Below, piece after piece: positions 18,491-27,078 of a stretch of 64,000 bases of DNA; positions within the stretch are counted from its first letter, which is position 1, and every line of letters starts with the position of its first letter. Origin of the DNA: Planctomycetota bacterium (GTDB lineage Bacteria; Planctomycetota; Phycisphaerae; Sedimentisphaerales; Anaerobacaceae); NCBI GenBank assembly GCA_019456145.1, contig VRUL01000013.1, positions 62,001 to 126,000 on the forward strand, in the 5' to 3' direction. The notes below the pieces were generated by a model. That model was not told the origin of the DNA. It saw only the letters and a program-made list of their open reading frames with translations, and ran no database searches. Made by a program: the position numbers and the translations under genes.

Positions 18491-19165
18491 ATGTCGAACG
18501 ATGAAACGGTGAGTAACGAATCGAGTCAAGAGCAACCAGTGACCGGCGGCGAATCCCTTGCCTGGTGGCATTGGCACAGGCAATTGTATAACTGGGTGAT
18601 TCATTTTGCAGATACCCCGCATGGTGAAAGAGCGCTGTTTCTGCTTAGCTTTGCCGAATCGAGTTTTTTTCCTGTGCCGCCTGATGTATTGCTGGCGCCG
18701 CTGACACTTGGCGCGCCGAAAAAATGGTTCAGATTTGCTTTTGCCTGCTCAATAGCATCAATTCTTGGCGGGATTTTAGGTTATTGTATCGGGATGTTCC
18801 TTTGGTCTGTGATAGGTGACTGGGTATTAGCCAATATGGGCTGGGCCGGGCTGACGGAGGCAAATTTTGACAGATTCCAGGGCTGGTATGATAGACATGA
18901 TTTTAAGATTGTTTTTGTGTGTGGTTTTACGCCTTTACCTTATAAAGTTTGCACGATTACAGCCGGCATCGCCGAAATCAGCTTTCTGTGGTTTCTCATC
19001 GCGTCGACGGTTAGCCGGTCGGCGAGGTTTTTCATCGTTGCAGGGCTCATGGGTTGGAAGGGCGAAAAAATCCGGCCTGTTATTGAGAAATATTTCAATT
19101 GGTTTTCGCTTGCCATTGTGGCACTATTGATTGGCGGTTTCCTGGTGATAAAATGGATTCATTGA
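18491..19165 (+). CDS. YqaA/DedA-type (VTT domain) membrane protein
   Basis: 224-residue inner-membrane protein of the SNARE-associated/VTT superfamily, members of which act as lipid scramblases or affect membrane homeostasis. Family-like features are FAESSFFPVPPDVLLAPL at about residues 54-71, then a G-rich helix (ILGGILGYCIGMFLW), and FTPLPYKVCTITAG (about 140-153), which matches the YqaA subgroup. Four to five hydrophobic helices are visible, the last at the C-terminus. Substrate unknown. It is divergent from ispE; its promoter region overlaps hairpin repeat copy 1. Confidence 0.85.
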   Translation: MSNDETVSNESSQEQPVTGGESLAWWHWHRQLYNWVIHFADTPHGERALFLLSFAESSFFPVPPDVLLAPLTLGAPKKWFRFAFACSIASILGGILGYCIGMFLWSVIGDWVLANMGWAGLTEANFDRFQGWYDRHDFKIVFVCGFTPLPYKVCTITAGIAEISFLWFLIASTVSRSARFFIVAGLMGWKGEKIRPVIEKYFNWFSLAIVALLIGGFLVIKWIH

Positions 19166-19206
19166 TTGTTGATAATTAGTCAATTGGTTTTTGGTGGTTG
19201 AATGTT

Positions 19207-19767
19207 ATGGACGACACTCAAAAGCAAACACTTCTCAAAGTTGCCCGTGATACTGTTGAAGCGGTAATTAAAGGCGGCGTGACTCCAAAGCCCGAATCAG
19301 ATGACTCGGAGCTCAATGCGCTTTGCGGCTGCTTTGTAACGTTAAAAAACAAGGGGCGGTTACGGGGCTGTATCGGCAGATTCATTTCTGAGATACCATT
19401 GATTGAACTGATTGTTGAAATGGCACAGGCCTCGGCCACCGGTGATCCACGGTTCTTAGCCGACCCAATAACCGCCGGTGAGTTAGCGCAACTGGATATC
19501 GAGATATCAGTTTTATCACCACTTGAACGCACAAATGACCCGCTGAGTTTACGGCTTGGAGTCGACGGCATCTACATAAAAAAAGGTTGTACTTCAGGCT
19601 GTTTTCTGCCTCAGGTTGCCACCGAGACCGGGTGGACCAGAGAGGAATTTCTTTCCTACTGCTGTGCGCACAAGGCGGGCCTGTCCGCCGATGCCTGGCG
19701 GCACCCGGAAACCGAAGTCTATCTATTTACCGCCGAAGTATTCGGCGCCGACTTCGGGGATATATAG
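19207..19767 (+). CDS. amrA: AMMECR1-domain protein (AmmeMemoRadiSam system protein A)
   Basis: Soluble protein of the AMMECR1 family, the A component of the AmmeMemoRadiSam trio, whose biochemical role is unsettled. The signature LRGCIGRF is present within GCFVTLKNKGRLRGCIGRF, followed by GDPRFLADPITAGEL and the C-terminal FLPQVATETGWTREEFL. The frame is open from a TTG at 19198, but the ATG at 19207 has GGTGG at a better distance (9 nt). Partner genes (Memo and the radical SAM enzyme) are not adjacent here. The next gene begins after a 355-bp gap. Confidence 0.88.
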   Translation: MDDTQKQTLLKVARDTVEAVIKGGVTPKPESDDSELNALCGCFVTLKNKGRLRGCIGRFISEIPLIELIVEMAQASATGDPRFLADPITAGELAQLDIEISVLSPLERTNDPLSLRLGVDGIYIKKGCTSGCFLPQVATETGWTREEFLSYCCAHKAGLSADAWRHPETEVYLFTAEVFGADFGDI

Positions 19768-20122
19768 GCGCGTGGTTTGCCTGGCTCCTTCAAAGCAATG
19801 CAGCGAGTGCAGGCGTCGTTTCCGGTTTGATGCCTTTGTGAAACAGGGCCACGTAACGTGCTCTGTGGCTGTGGATAATGGCCGGACTGTATAAAACTAT
19901 TTCCCCCAAGGCTGTTTTTGGAGAGCAATTTCGAGATTTGCCACTATTGTTAAGGATAAATCGGTGGAACTACATCTTAAATGGTTGCATTTATCGGCCA
20001 AATTTGGTATTTTAGAGGGGTAGAGTGCTTATCATCATTGCTAAGTATCTTAAAAGAGGGAAAGTCAATTGACGTTGTAGAGCTATTGTGGAAGGAAGGG
20101 AAACAGACAAGTTAAATTCATT
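19768..20122. other. 355-bp intergenic region before the giant metzincin gene
   Basis: No supported gene. A short frame from a GTG at 19771 to a stop near 19891 would encode about 39 residues with a CSEC motif and a later Cys, but it lacks a Shine-Dalgarno sequence and may be chance. The remainder is AT-rich and probably carries the promoter of the downstream secreted protein. No terminator-like hairpin with a U-run was seen. Confidence 0.4.
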
Positions 20123-23100
20123 ATGCGTATCCTGGCTATCACGATAACACTGAGTTTGTTCGCATCTTTCCCCTTGTTTGCGGAAGAATCGGAAATTGTA
20201 AGCGCAGAAGCAGCAGAGCTAATTGGTCAGGAGTTACAAATCAAAGATTTTTCGCTAAGGGCTCTTACGCTTCCGGGAAGTCTTCCGGACCATTTTGTGG
20301 TTTTGATTGAATATGAGGGTGTTCTGCAGATACTCCGCCTTCAGCGTTATTCGCTTCGGGCGCCGGATTATCGTGTTCGCATCCAGCAAGCCGATGGTAA
20401 AATCATGGGGATTGCCCCTCCTGTTCCAAGGACGTATCGGGGCTTTATCGAAGGAAAGCCCGATAGCGAAGTGGCGGCCAGCCTGCTTCCGGCGGGACTG
20501 ACCGCCAGCATTGTCCGGGGCGATAAGTCTATCTGGCACATCCAGCCACTACCGGAATGGAACATCGGCGGCTCCGACCAAATGCACGTTATCTATCGAC
20601 AGGAGGACGTAATAGCCGGCGATTGGATGTGTGGAAGCGATACTCTGGTACATCCAAATGATCTCTACGGTCTTGCGGCAGATGAGATGTCCACTGACAA
20701 TATAGTGACGCAGGCCAACTGTATCAAGGTCTGCGAAATCGCGTTTGATGCAGATGTGGAATTCTACCAGAAAAACAGTTCGTCGGTGCCGGATACAATC
20801 GCTGATATAGAAAGCATAGTGAACGCGATGGACCTGATTTACGCAGAAGAGACGCTCATCACGTACACTATTACCGACACATTGGTCCGGACGGCCGAGG
20901 CAGACCCGTACTCGGCAACAGGTTCCGGTGATTTGCTCGATGAGTTCAGGTCGGAGTGGAACTCGAATCAAACCAACATTCAACGTGACATTGCACACCT
21001 TATGACCGGTAAAAATCTGGATGGGAACATCATCGGAGTTGCATGGCTCAGTGTTATTTGCGGCTCATCGTATGGGTACGGCCTTTCGGAATCCCGCTAT
21101 ACGTCTAACTTTTCAAATCGTGTTGCCTTAACTGCGCACGAAGTAGGACATAACTGGAGCGCCGGCCATTGCAACGGCGATTCGGATTGTTCTATCATGT
21201 GTTCGGGATTGGGTGGATGCTCCGGCAATGTTTCAGGTTTTGGCTCGAGAGCGATTTCAAAGATCATATCGCATAGAGATTCAAGGACTTGCCTGACAAG
21301 TGGTCCCGGGTATGGCAGCCCGGTGCCCCCGAAAGCAAATCTTGATAATGCCGTTATCGGTAATAATGAAGTGTTAGTCATTGACGTGTTAGCAAATGAT
21401 TATGATGGTAACTGTGACATCTTGGTAATTAATGGCTTCCAGACAGTATCGAATATTGGCGGAACAGTTGTACGCTCGATAGGTACCGGCCCGGGCGGGC
21501 GTGATGAGCTATCGTATACGCCGCCCAGCTACGACTTCGGTGAAGATTCGTTTACGTATACGGCCGGGGATGGGACAGGCCTGCAGGCTACCGGTACTGT
21601 TAAGGTAAATGTCAAGCTGCCGAATACGCTGCAAGGTTACTGGAGGCTGGATGAGGTTAGCGGCACAACCGCAAGCGATTCCAGCGGTAACGGTTTTGAC
21701 GGCACGCTCGAAGGGACGTTCACCTTTGATACCGCTTCGGTCCTAGGTCAATTCGGAGGAGCCCTGAACTTTAACGGCATCGACGATCATATCGAGACCG
21801 GCAAGACCGCTTTCAACTTTGGCCTTATCGGCAATGCAGCAAGGACTGTTACCGCATGGGTGTATACACTCAGCTTTAACGACGGTGGTATTTATGAGAT
21901 GGGACGAAGATCTAATGGACAGGAGTTTTCGCTGAGAACAAAGACCGTTGATAATCAATGGCGGGTGCAATACTGGGGCACAGGAGATATAGACTTCACG
22001 TACACTTCAAAGGATAGGTGGGTGCATTTCGCTCACGTCCATGACGGAACGACAACGAAGATATATGCGGATGGTCAGCTTGTGGTGAACCAGGCCAGAA
22101 CTTTGAACACGGCAGAGGACAAGACTTTTAAGATTGGCATGTGGGATGACGATTATTTTGACGGTTTAATTGACGATGTTCGTGTTTATAACTATGCGCT
22201 GGATTTATCCGAGATTTATGAGGTTATTGCTGGCGGTTGGGCAGACAATCCTCACCCATTTGATTCCGAAGACAATGTGCCTCAACGTGCATTGTTAAAT
22301 TGGGTGCCGGGAGCCGCGTTGGTTGATCACGATGTGTATTTCGGTACGAGCCGGGACGCTGTAGCTAATGCGACAACAGCCTCGGCTCAGTACAAGGGAA
22401 GACAAGACGAAACGTTCTACGTGCCGTATATGGATAGAGACACAGTGTATTTTTGGCGAATCGACGAAGTGCCTAATGTTCCACCGCCGCCTCCACCTCC
22501 ACCTCCGCCTCTTATGTCCGGTGAAGGTGTTTTAGAGTCAGAGCAGGTTGCTGAGGCGGCTTCCGCAGCCGGCATTATTACCGGAAGCGTGTGGAGTTTC
22601 ACAACCGGTAAGAACATGGGTGCGATTACTCGTGAGGTGTGGACAGGTATTGGCGGCAACTTGGTTTCTAACCTGACCAGTCACCCGCTCTATCCTGATT
22701 CGCCGACCATACGGGAAGAAATAAACCGCTTCGAAGGGCCTACTAACTGGTCAGATAACTACGGGACTCGCATCCATGGTTTCCTGACCCCGCCTGTGAC
22801 GGGCATCTATATTTTTTGGATTGCAAGTGATGATTACAGTGAACTGTGGCTGAGCAGCGATACGAACCCGGCCAATGCGATTAGGCGTGCTTATGTACCC
22901 GGCTGGACGGACCCGCGCCAGTGGTACGATTTTCCTGCGCAACAGTCCAGTGCTATCTTGCTTACAGCCGACCAGACGTATTATATCAAGGCGCTGCATA
23001 AGGAAGGAAGTGGCGACGATAATATTGCTGTGGCATGGCAAGGGCCTGGTATTCCGCAGCAGGTTATATCGAGATTGTATCTATCACCCTACGATACGGA

Positions 23101-23869
23101 TTTCCCGACACCGGACCCCATGAGCTGGGTAACACCGCCGTATTCGACAAGCAGTACGTCGATTTCGATGATAGCGACGCCGGCCTTAGACCGAAGCGGC
23201 GTTGAGTATTACTTCACCTGTACGTTAGGTGGCGGCAACGACAGCGGCTGGCAGGACAGCTCCACTTATGTTGATACGGACCTCGAACCCAATACGATAT
23301 ATAGGTATATTGTAACTGCCCGAGATAAAAGCCATAACCACAACACAACCGTACCGTCACAAGGCTCTTTGGCAAGAACGGTCCTTTCCGGGGATTTCGA
23401 GCCTGACGGCGATGTTGATTTTTTCGACTATGCCCGGTTTGTCTTATACTTGCCCGGGGGCTCAGCGGCGGGAGCCGAGAGTAACAGCGAGTTTGACCTT
23501 GACGATGATAATGACGTTGACCTGCAAGACCTGGCCATATTATTTAGCAACTGGCCTGATACTGTGGAACAACCACCGCCGGTACCGGGTCAGGCCGGTA
23601 ATCCGAATCCGCCGAATGGCGCACCAAGTGTCGAAATAACCAGTGATTTGAGCTGGACGGCCGGGGCCGGCGCTACGTCGCACGATGTTTACTTCGGCAC
23701 AAGCAGTCCGGGTACTTTCCGGGGCAATCAGTCTGGTACGATATTCGATCCGGGCACAATGGCATATCTTACTACGTACTACTGGCGTATCGATGAGATC
23801 AATAGCTCTGGTAAAAGGACCGGCATAGTCTGGAGCTTCAGGTCCGGCCCAATACCGCCACCTCCCTAA
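20123..23869 (+). CDS. Giant secreted multidomain metzincin protease
   Basis: 1248-residue exported protein with an N-terminal signal peptide (about 1-20). A reprolysin-like domain carries the complete metzincin zinc site HEVGHNWSAGH at about 339-349, with a Met-turn (SIMCSG) some 17 residues on. Then follow a cadherin/Ig-like domain (about 407-500), a LamG/concanavalin-like domain opening LQGYWRLDEVSG (about 503-700), an FN3-like module with HDVYFGTS (about 735-830) interrupted by ten prolines, a PA14-like domain (about 835-985), a dockerin-like EF-hand pair (about 1093-1145) and a C-terminal FN3-like module ending in PPPP. It is probably an extracellular or surface enzyme and a candidate T2SS substrate; its targets are unknown. 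Confidence 0.85.
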   Translation: MRILAITITLSLFASFPLFAEESEIVSAEAAELIGQELQIKDFSLRALTLPGSLPDHFVVLIEYEGVLQILRLQRYSLRAPDYRVRIQQADGKIMGIAPPVPRTYRGFIEGKPDSEVAASLLPAGLTASIVRGDKSIWHIQPLPEWNIGGSDQMHVIYRQEDVIAGDWMCGSDTLVHPNDLYGLAADEMSTDNIVTQANCIKVCEIAFDADVEFYQKNSSSVPDTIADIESIVNAMDLIYAEETLITYTITDTLVRTAEADPYSATGSGDLLDEFRSEWNSNQTNIQRDIAHLMTGKNLDGNIIGVAWLSVICGSSYGYGLSESRYTSNFSNRVALTAHEVGHNWSAGHCNGDSDCSIMCSGLGGCSGNVSGFGSRAISKIISHRDSRTCLTSGPGYGSPVPPKANLDNAVIGNNEVLVIDVLANDYDGNCDILVINGFQTVSNIGGTVVRSIGTGPGGRDELSYTPPSYDFGEDSFTYTAGDGTGLQATGTVKVNVKLPNTLQGYWRLDEVSGTTASDSSGNGFDGTLEGTFTFDTASVLGQFGGALNFNGIDDHIETGKTAFNFGLIGNAARTVTAWVYTLSFNDGGIYEMGRRSNGQEFSLRTKTVDNQWRVQYWGTGDIDFTYTSKDRWVHFAHVHDGTTTKIYADGQLVVNQARTLNTAEDKTFKIGMWDDDYFDGLIDDVRVYNYALDLSEIYEVIAGGWADNPHPFDSEDNVPQRALLNWVPGAALVDHDVYFGTSRDAVANATTASAQYKGRQDETFYVPYMDRDTVYFWRIDEVPNVPPPPPPPPPPLMSGEGVLESEQVAEAASAAGIITGSVWSFTTGKNMGAITREVWTGIGGNLVSNLTSHPLYPDSPTIREEINRFEGPTNWSDNYGTRIHGFLTPPVTGIYIFWIASDDYSELWLSSDTNPANAIRRAYVPGWTDPRQWYDFPAQQSSAILLTADQTYYIKALHKEGSGDDNIAVAWQGPGIPQQVISRLYLSPYDTDFPTPDPMSWVTPPYSTSSTSISMIATPALDRSGVEYYFTCTLGGGNDSGWQDSSTYVDTDLEPNTIYRYIVTARDKSHNHNTTVPSQGSLARTVLSGDFEPDGDVDFFDYARFVLYLPGGSAAGAESNSEFDLDDDNDVDLQDLAILFSNWPDTVEQPPPVPGQAGNPNPPNGAPSVEITSDLSWTAGAGATSHDVYFGTSSPGTFRGNQSGTIFDPGTMAYLTTYYWRIDEINSSGKRTGIVWSFRSGPIPPPP

Positions 23870-24082
23870 GTTGTTTGTTATGATCCGGTGACATAGTACG
23901 GTGTAATTAAAAGCCCGTGCCAAACGTTCCTCGACTTTTTGTAGCAATCCCGGATCATTTGTCTTATTTTCCCAAGGGGGTATTCGTAGTTTTTGTATTT
24001 GCCATGCGTTGTTTGACTCTGTCTTGACAAGATATCCCGCTTCTGGTCTAAATAAGCAGAGAGTTTGTTCCGAGAAGGGAAT

Positions 24083-25141
24083 ATGAAAGGTAAGTTTGCT
24101 ATAATCTGGATAGCTGCGGTTTTTGGTCCGGCCGGCTGTTTTGAAAGCGCCTCTTTGATAGGTACCGGCAGCGCTCGTAGAATCGATACGCCGGCGGGGA
24201 TGGTCGAACATTTGCAGAGTGAGAATCTGCCGGCCCTTAAATCCGTCGAGGTCTGGGAAAACGATTATGGGCCCGGACTCAAACTTACCACGGCCCACTA
24301 TGAGGTTTTCACAACGCTTTTGGAGCCTCTGATGCTTCGCCAGATTCCGGGATTTGTCGAGTCGGCCTATTGGGACTATCAGGCCCAACTGCCGGAACCT
24401 GTGGGAACGACGATCAGGTTTACGATTTACCTTTTCGCTACCCGGGAACAATGGGAGGATTTTACCAGGAGCTTTGCGGGTGCGCGGGCGTGGCAGTACA
24501 GTAAGATAAAAAACGGCGCATATTATCTTAACGGCGCCTGTGTGGCGTATAATATCGGGATAGAGCGAACTTTTTCGGTTCTTGGGCACGAGGGATGGCA
24601 TCAGTTTAACAACAGGCATTTTACTTTCCGGCTGCCAAGCTGGCTCGATGAAGGTATAGCCACACTCTTTGAGGTGCATAGAAGCGAGAAGGGGCTTTTT
24701 TATTTCGAGCCTGGCCGGAACGCGTATCGATTGGGTGCGTTGAAAAAGACGCTGATAAATTCCAAGATGATACCGTTGAGAGAATTGATAGCTGTAAATC
24801 CCGGCGAGTTGCTTGCAGCAGATCAAACCGATGCTATGAATGCTTTTTATGGCCAATCCTATGCGCTGGTGCGATTCCTGCGGGAAGAGGGTTACGGTAA
24901 ACGGCTGCGAAATTATCATCAATTGCTGTTGGGTGGTCTGGGGGGTGACTGGCCGCTCAGTACAGCCAACAAAAGAATGGCAGCGGATAGAAACATCCCG
25001 CGAACCGTAAAGTGGAATCGAAGTGTTGGGCCGCTGTTGTTTAAACATTATATTGATGACGATATTGACCAAATCGAGAAAGAGTATATAGCTTTTTGCA
25101 GGAAAATGGTCTATCAGGTTAAACTCAAGGGCCGGAATTAG
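24083..25141 (+). CDS. Lipoprotein-like metallopeptidase (DUF1570-type)
   Basis: 352 residues. The start at ATG 24083 is preferred over the upstream TTG 24065 because GAGAAGGGA directly precedes it. The N-terminus MKGKFAIIWIAAVFGPAGC resembles a lipoprotein signal with Cys19, though the lipobox is imperfect. A gluzincin-type HEGWH motif lies at about residue 167, followed by WLDEGIATLFE supplying the third ligand, a layout I associate with DUF1570 proteins of planctomycetes. It is a likely periplasmic zinc peptidase with unknown substrate. It lies 7 bp ahead of maf, so the two are probably one transcript. Confidence 0.7.
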   Translation: MKGKFAIIWIAAVFGPAGCFESASLIGTGSARRIDTPAGMVEHLQSENLPALKSVEVWENDYGPGLKLTTAHYEVFTTLLEPLMLRQIPGFVESAYWDYQAQLPEPVGTTIRFTIYLFATREQWEDFTRSFAGARAWQYSKIKNGAYYLNGACVAYNIGIERTFSVLGHEGWHQFNNRHFTFRLPSWLDEGIATLFEVHRSEKGLFYFEPGRNAYRLGALKKTLINSKMIPLRELIAVNPGELLAADQTDAMNAFYGQSYALVRFLREEGYGKRLRNYHQLLLGGLGGDWPLSTANKRMAADRNIPRTVKWNRSVGPLLFKHYIDDDIDQIEKEYIAFCRKMVYQVKLKGRN

Positions 25142-25147
25142 AGATTT

Positions 25148-25735
25148 ATGGCTGAACAAACCAATGTCCCGGTTATTCTGGCTTCGAGCTCGCCTCGGCG
25201 TAAACAGTTGTTGGCCGAAGCCGGCTATAAGTTTACTATTGTCTGCCCGGATATTGATGAATCGGCCTTTGATACTGAGGGGATAAATCCCTGTGAATTT
25301 GCTGAACGGCTGGCTTTGGCCAAGGCGAAAAGTGTTGCTGAAAAGTTTCCACAGTGCCTGGTTCTGGGCGCGGACACGGTTGCAGATTATAAAGGGTGGA
25401 TTATAGGCAAGCCTGCCGATGCAGCAGAGGCGGAGGAAATTACCAGAAGGCTTTTCAGCCGGCCGCATAAGGTGATAACCGCTGTGGCGATTGTAAGATT
25501 GAGCGATGGGACCGAGATTGTAGAAAGCGATAGCACGACGGTATATCCGAAGAAATTGACGGACAACCAAATTGCAGAACATATCAAGGGCGGTTCGTGG
25601 CGGGGCAAGGCGGGGGCTTATGCGATACAGGAGGGAGGAGATGAATTTATTGAAAGAATCGAGGGGAGCCTGACAAACGTGATGGGGCTGCCAATGGAAC
25701 TTGTTCGGCGGTTGCTGAAGGGATTTACCGGTTGA
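25148..25735 (+). CDS. maf: Maf-like nucleoside triphosphate pyrophosphatase
   Basis: House-cleaning enzyme that hydrolyses non-canonical or modified NTPs to NMPs. Family signatures: ILASSSPRRKQLL at about residues 10-22, LVLGADTVADY near 75, GKPADAAEA, and the late KAGAYAIQEGG and GSLTNVMGLP motifs. Length 195 is standard. A short gap to the lipoprotein gene upstream suggests co-expression; the downstream side runs into repeat-rich DNA. Confidence 0.93.
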   Translation: MAEQTNVPVILASSSPRRKQLLAEAGYKFTIVCPDIDESAFDTEGINPCEFAERLALAKAKSVAEKFPQCLVLGADTVADYKGWIIGKPADAAEAEEITRRLFSRPHKVITAVAIVRLSDGTEIVESDSTTVYPKKLTDNQIAEHIKGGSWRGKAGAYAIQEGGDEFIERIEGSLTNVMGLPMELVRRLLKGFTG

Positions 25736-26587
25736 AGTAGCGGTGTTGCAGATTGCGCAGTTTAACATGGTTGAGCACTGATCCGCCACACTGATGGCGG
25801 ACAAGAATTGGGTTTGGTTGGGTTCGTATTGGGTTTGTTTTGGCATTTTATTGGCTTTAATTGGGTTCGTTTTGGGTTCGTTTGGGTTCGTTTTGGGTTC
25901 GTTTTTTCCACTCCACCAAGTGTCCATTTTTTCATAATCCTTTGTTAATACCTTATTTACGTTCATTTGACTTTTTCGGAAATTGGCTTTGTTTTGCATA
26001 AAAGGTCTGATTTGTAGAGGATTCTCTACAGATGTAGAGAACAGACGATAGACGACAGACGATAGACGACAGAGGACAGTCCACGGACTCAAGCCCAAAG
26101 ATGCAAGGCACAAGGGCATAAGAGCACAAGAACATAAGAGCAAAAAGTGTTTTATTCGCCATTAATACACCTTTTTGATTGATTATTGACGATTTTCTAT
26201 TGATTATTGAGTATTCACTGACGATTAATTTTTTCGTGTATCTGCTGATACTAAGACTTGCGGTTCTCCGCTAATCTGCCAACTCTGTGGCGATTGTAAT
26301 TATACCAAACTTGGGCAGAGTGTTCAATGAAAATCTAACTATTTTATAAAAAAAATTCACCGCAGAGAGCACAGATTTCACAGATTTCGCAGAAGAATAT
26401 AGCCGCAGAGGGTACATCAGAAAATTAATCAAAATGTAAAGTGCAAAGCTACAAATCAAAAATAAAAAAGAGGAAACAACTTGTATTGGTAATGGAAACT
26501 TTGGAGAGAATCCGAAGCGAAAACGGAACAACCACTTGAAATAGTGATTAAAAAGTAAAACGTCCTTTGGTAGTTGTTCTATCAGGG
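25736..26587. repeat. 852-bp repeat-rich intergenic region (word-like low-complexity DNA)
   Basis: No supported gene. In order: a 6-bp hairpin CCGCCA/TGGCGG (25783-25800); about seven tandem degenerate copies of TTGGGTTCGTTT (25808-25908); duplicated ACAGACGATAGACG units (26041-26078); CATAAGAGCACAAGAA words (26115-26150); ATTGATTATTGA words (about 26176-26220); and a CGCAGAGAGCACAGATTTCA stretch with CACAGATTTCGCAGA words (about 26362-26395). Minus-strand frames here are open only because these words lack stops (they read KNEPKTNP-like). This resembles dispersed boilerplate repeats that I recall from Phycisphaerae genomes. Confidence 0.6.
25808..25908. repeat. Tandem degenerate TTGGGTTCGTTT repeat
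   Basis: About seven 10-13-bp units of the form TTGGGTTCGTTT, irregularly spaced, with one GGCATTTTATTGGCTTTAA interruption. The irregular spacing distinguishes it from CRISPR. It may be slippage-prone filler DNA. Confidence 0.75.
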
Positions 26588-26968
26588 TCATTTGTCCAAA
26601 TACTTGATGATTTCATCAGCCTTGTCATCATAGTGCATATTGTCTGTCGTTTTGCTCACATAAACCATGTTCACCTGATAACCTGCCTTTTTCAATTTAG
26701 ATTCGGCTTCATCCAAACACGAAGTAGATTCATTAGCTGGCCGCGCTGATAGAACTAAAAGCTCATAATGAGAATAATTGCTCACAACGAAATCTACATC
26801 TCTACCAGCTTCTTCGAAGCTTTGCGATAAAATAAATCCCTCTTGACCGTTGCGTGAAAATTTGTGCTTGCGTTTACCTATTTTCAATTTCGGCTTCAAA
26901 TGATTATTAATCGTTTTACTTTTGCCCACGTAATGCTTACCAACCACAATGACAGCCTTCTTCATCAT
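26588..26968 (-). CDS. Small P-loop protein of unknown function
   Basis: 126 residues. An N-terminal strand plus Walker A, VIVVGKHYVGKSKTIN (GKHYVGKS fits GxxxxGKS), sits at residues 10-17. No clear Walker B or helicase motifs follow. An NGQEGFILSQSFEEAGRD segment and a LLVLSARPANESTS segment may form the rest of a minimal kinase-like or NTPase fold. The start at 26968 is backed by GGGGAA about 8 nt upstream. It lies downstream of the glycine-zipper gene on the same strand, separated by an orphan PEP-CTERM-like tail. Function unknown; could be a nucleotide kinase, a GTPase-like switch or part of a two-gene accessory module. Confidence 0.65.
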   Translation of the reverse strand: MMKKAVIVVGKHYVGKSKTINNHLKPKLKIGKRKHKFSRNGQEGFILSQSFEEAGRDVDFVVSNYSHYELLVLSARPANESTSCLDEAESKLKKAGYQVNMVYVSKTTDNMHYDDKADEIIKYLDK

Positions 26969-26989
26969 TCAATTCCCCAAAAAATATCA

Positions 26990-27043
26990 TTATTTTCTTT
27001 TTCTTAAAAATATCCCACCCAAGCCGAGTAGTAAGAGCGTGTC
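26990..27043 (-). other. Orphan PEP-CTERM-like tail 2
   Basis: On the minus strand, codons 27043 to 26990 read DTLLLLGLGGIFLRKRK and a TAA stop: a short hydrophobic run capped by a basic cluster, the layout of PEP-CTERM sorting tails. It has no body. The same frame is closed by TGA at 27059-27061 only five codons upstream, and there is no start codon. It sits between the glycine-zipper and P-loop genes. Its DNA resembles tail 1 (22 of 25 bases identical over the ACGCTCTTACTxCTCGGC region). Confidence 0.7.
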
Positions 27044-27078
27044 GAGAAGGTCAAATAGTCAATTCAAAACCCGAAAAA

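Noticed and set aside
24032..24060. Sigma-70 promoter with TTGACA before the lipoprotein gene
   Set aside because: A TTGACA is present, but the best -10 (TAAATA) is 19 nt away and weak.
23540..26143. 867-codon open frame on the minus strand
   Set aside because: It runs antisense through the metzincin end, the lipoprotein peptidase and maf, then through stop-free word repeats. It has no ribosome site or domain, and the sense genes are well supported.
26271..26591. 106-codon minus-strand hydrophobic frame
   Set aside because: Lies mostly in word-repeat DNA (CACAGATTTC words) and overlaps the end of the P-loop gene; no ribosome site.
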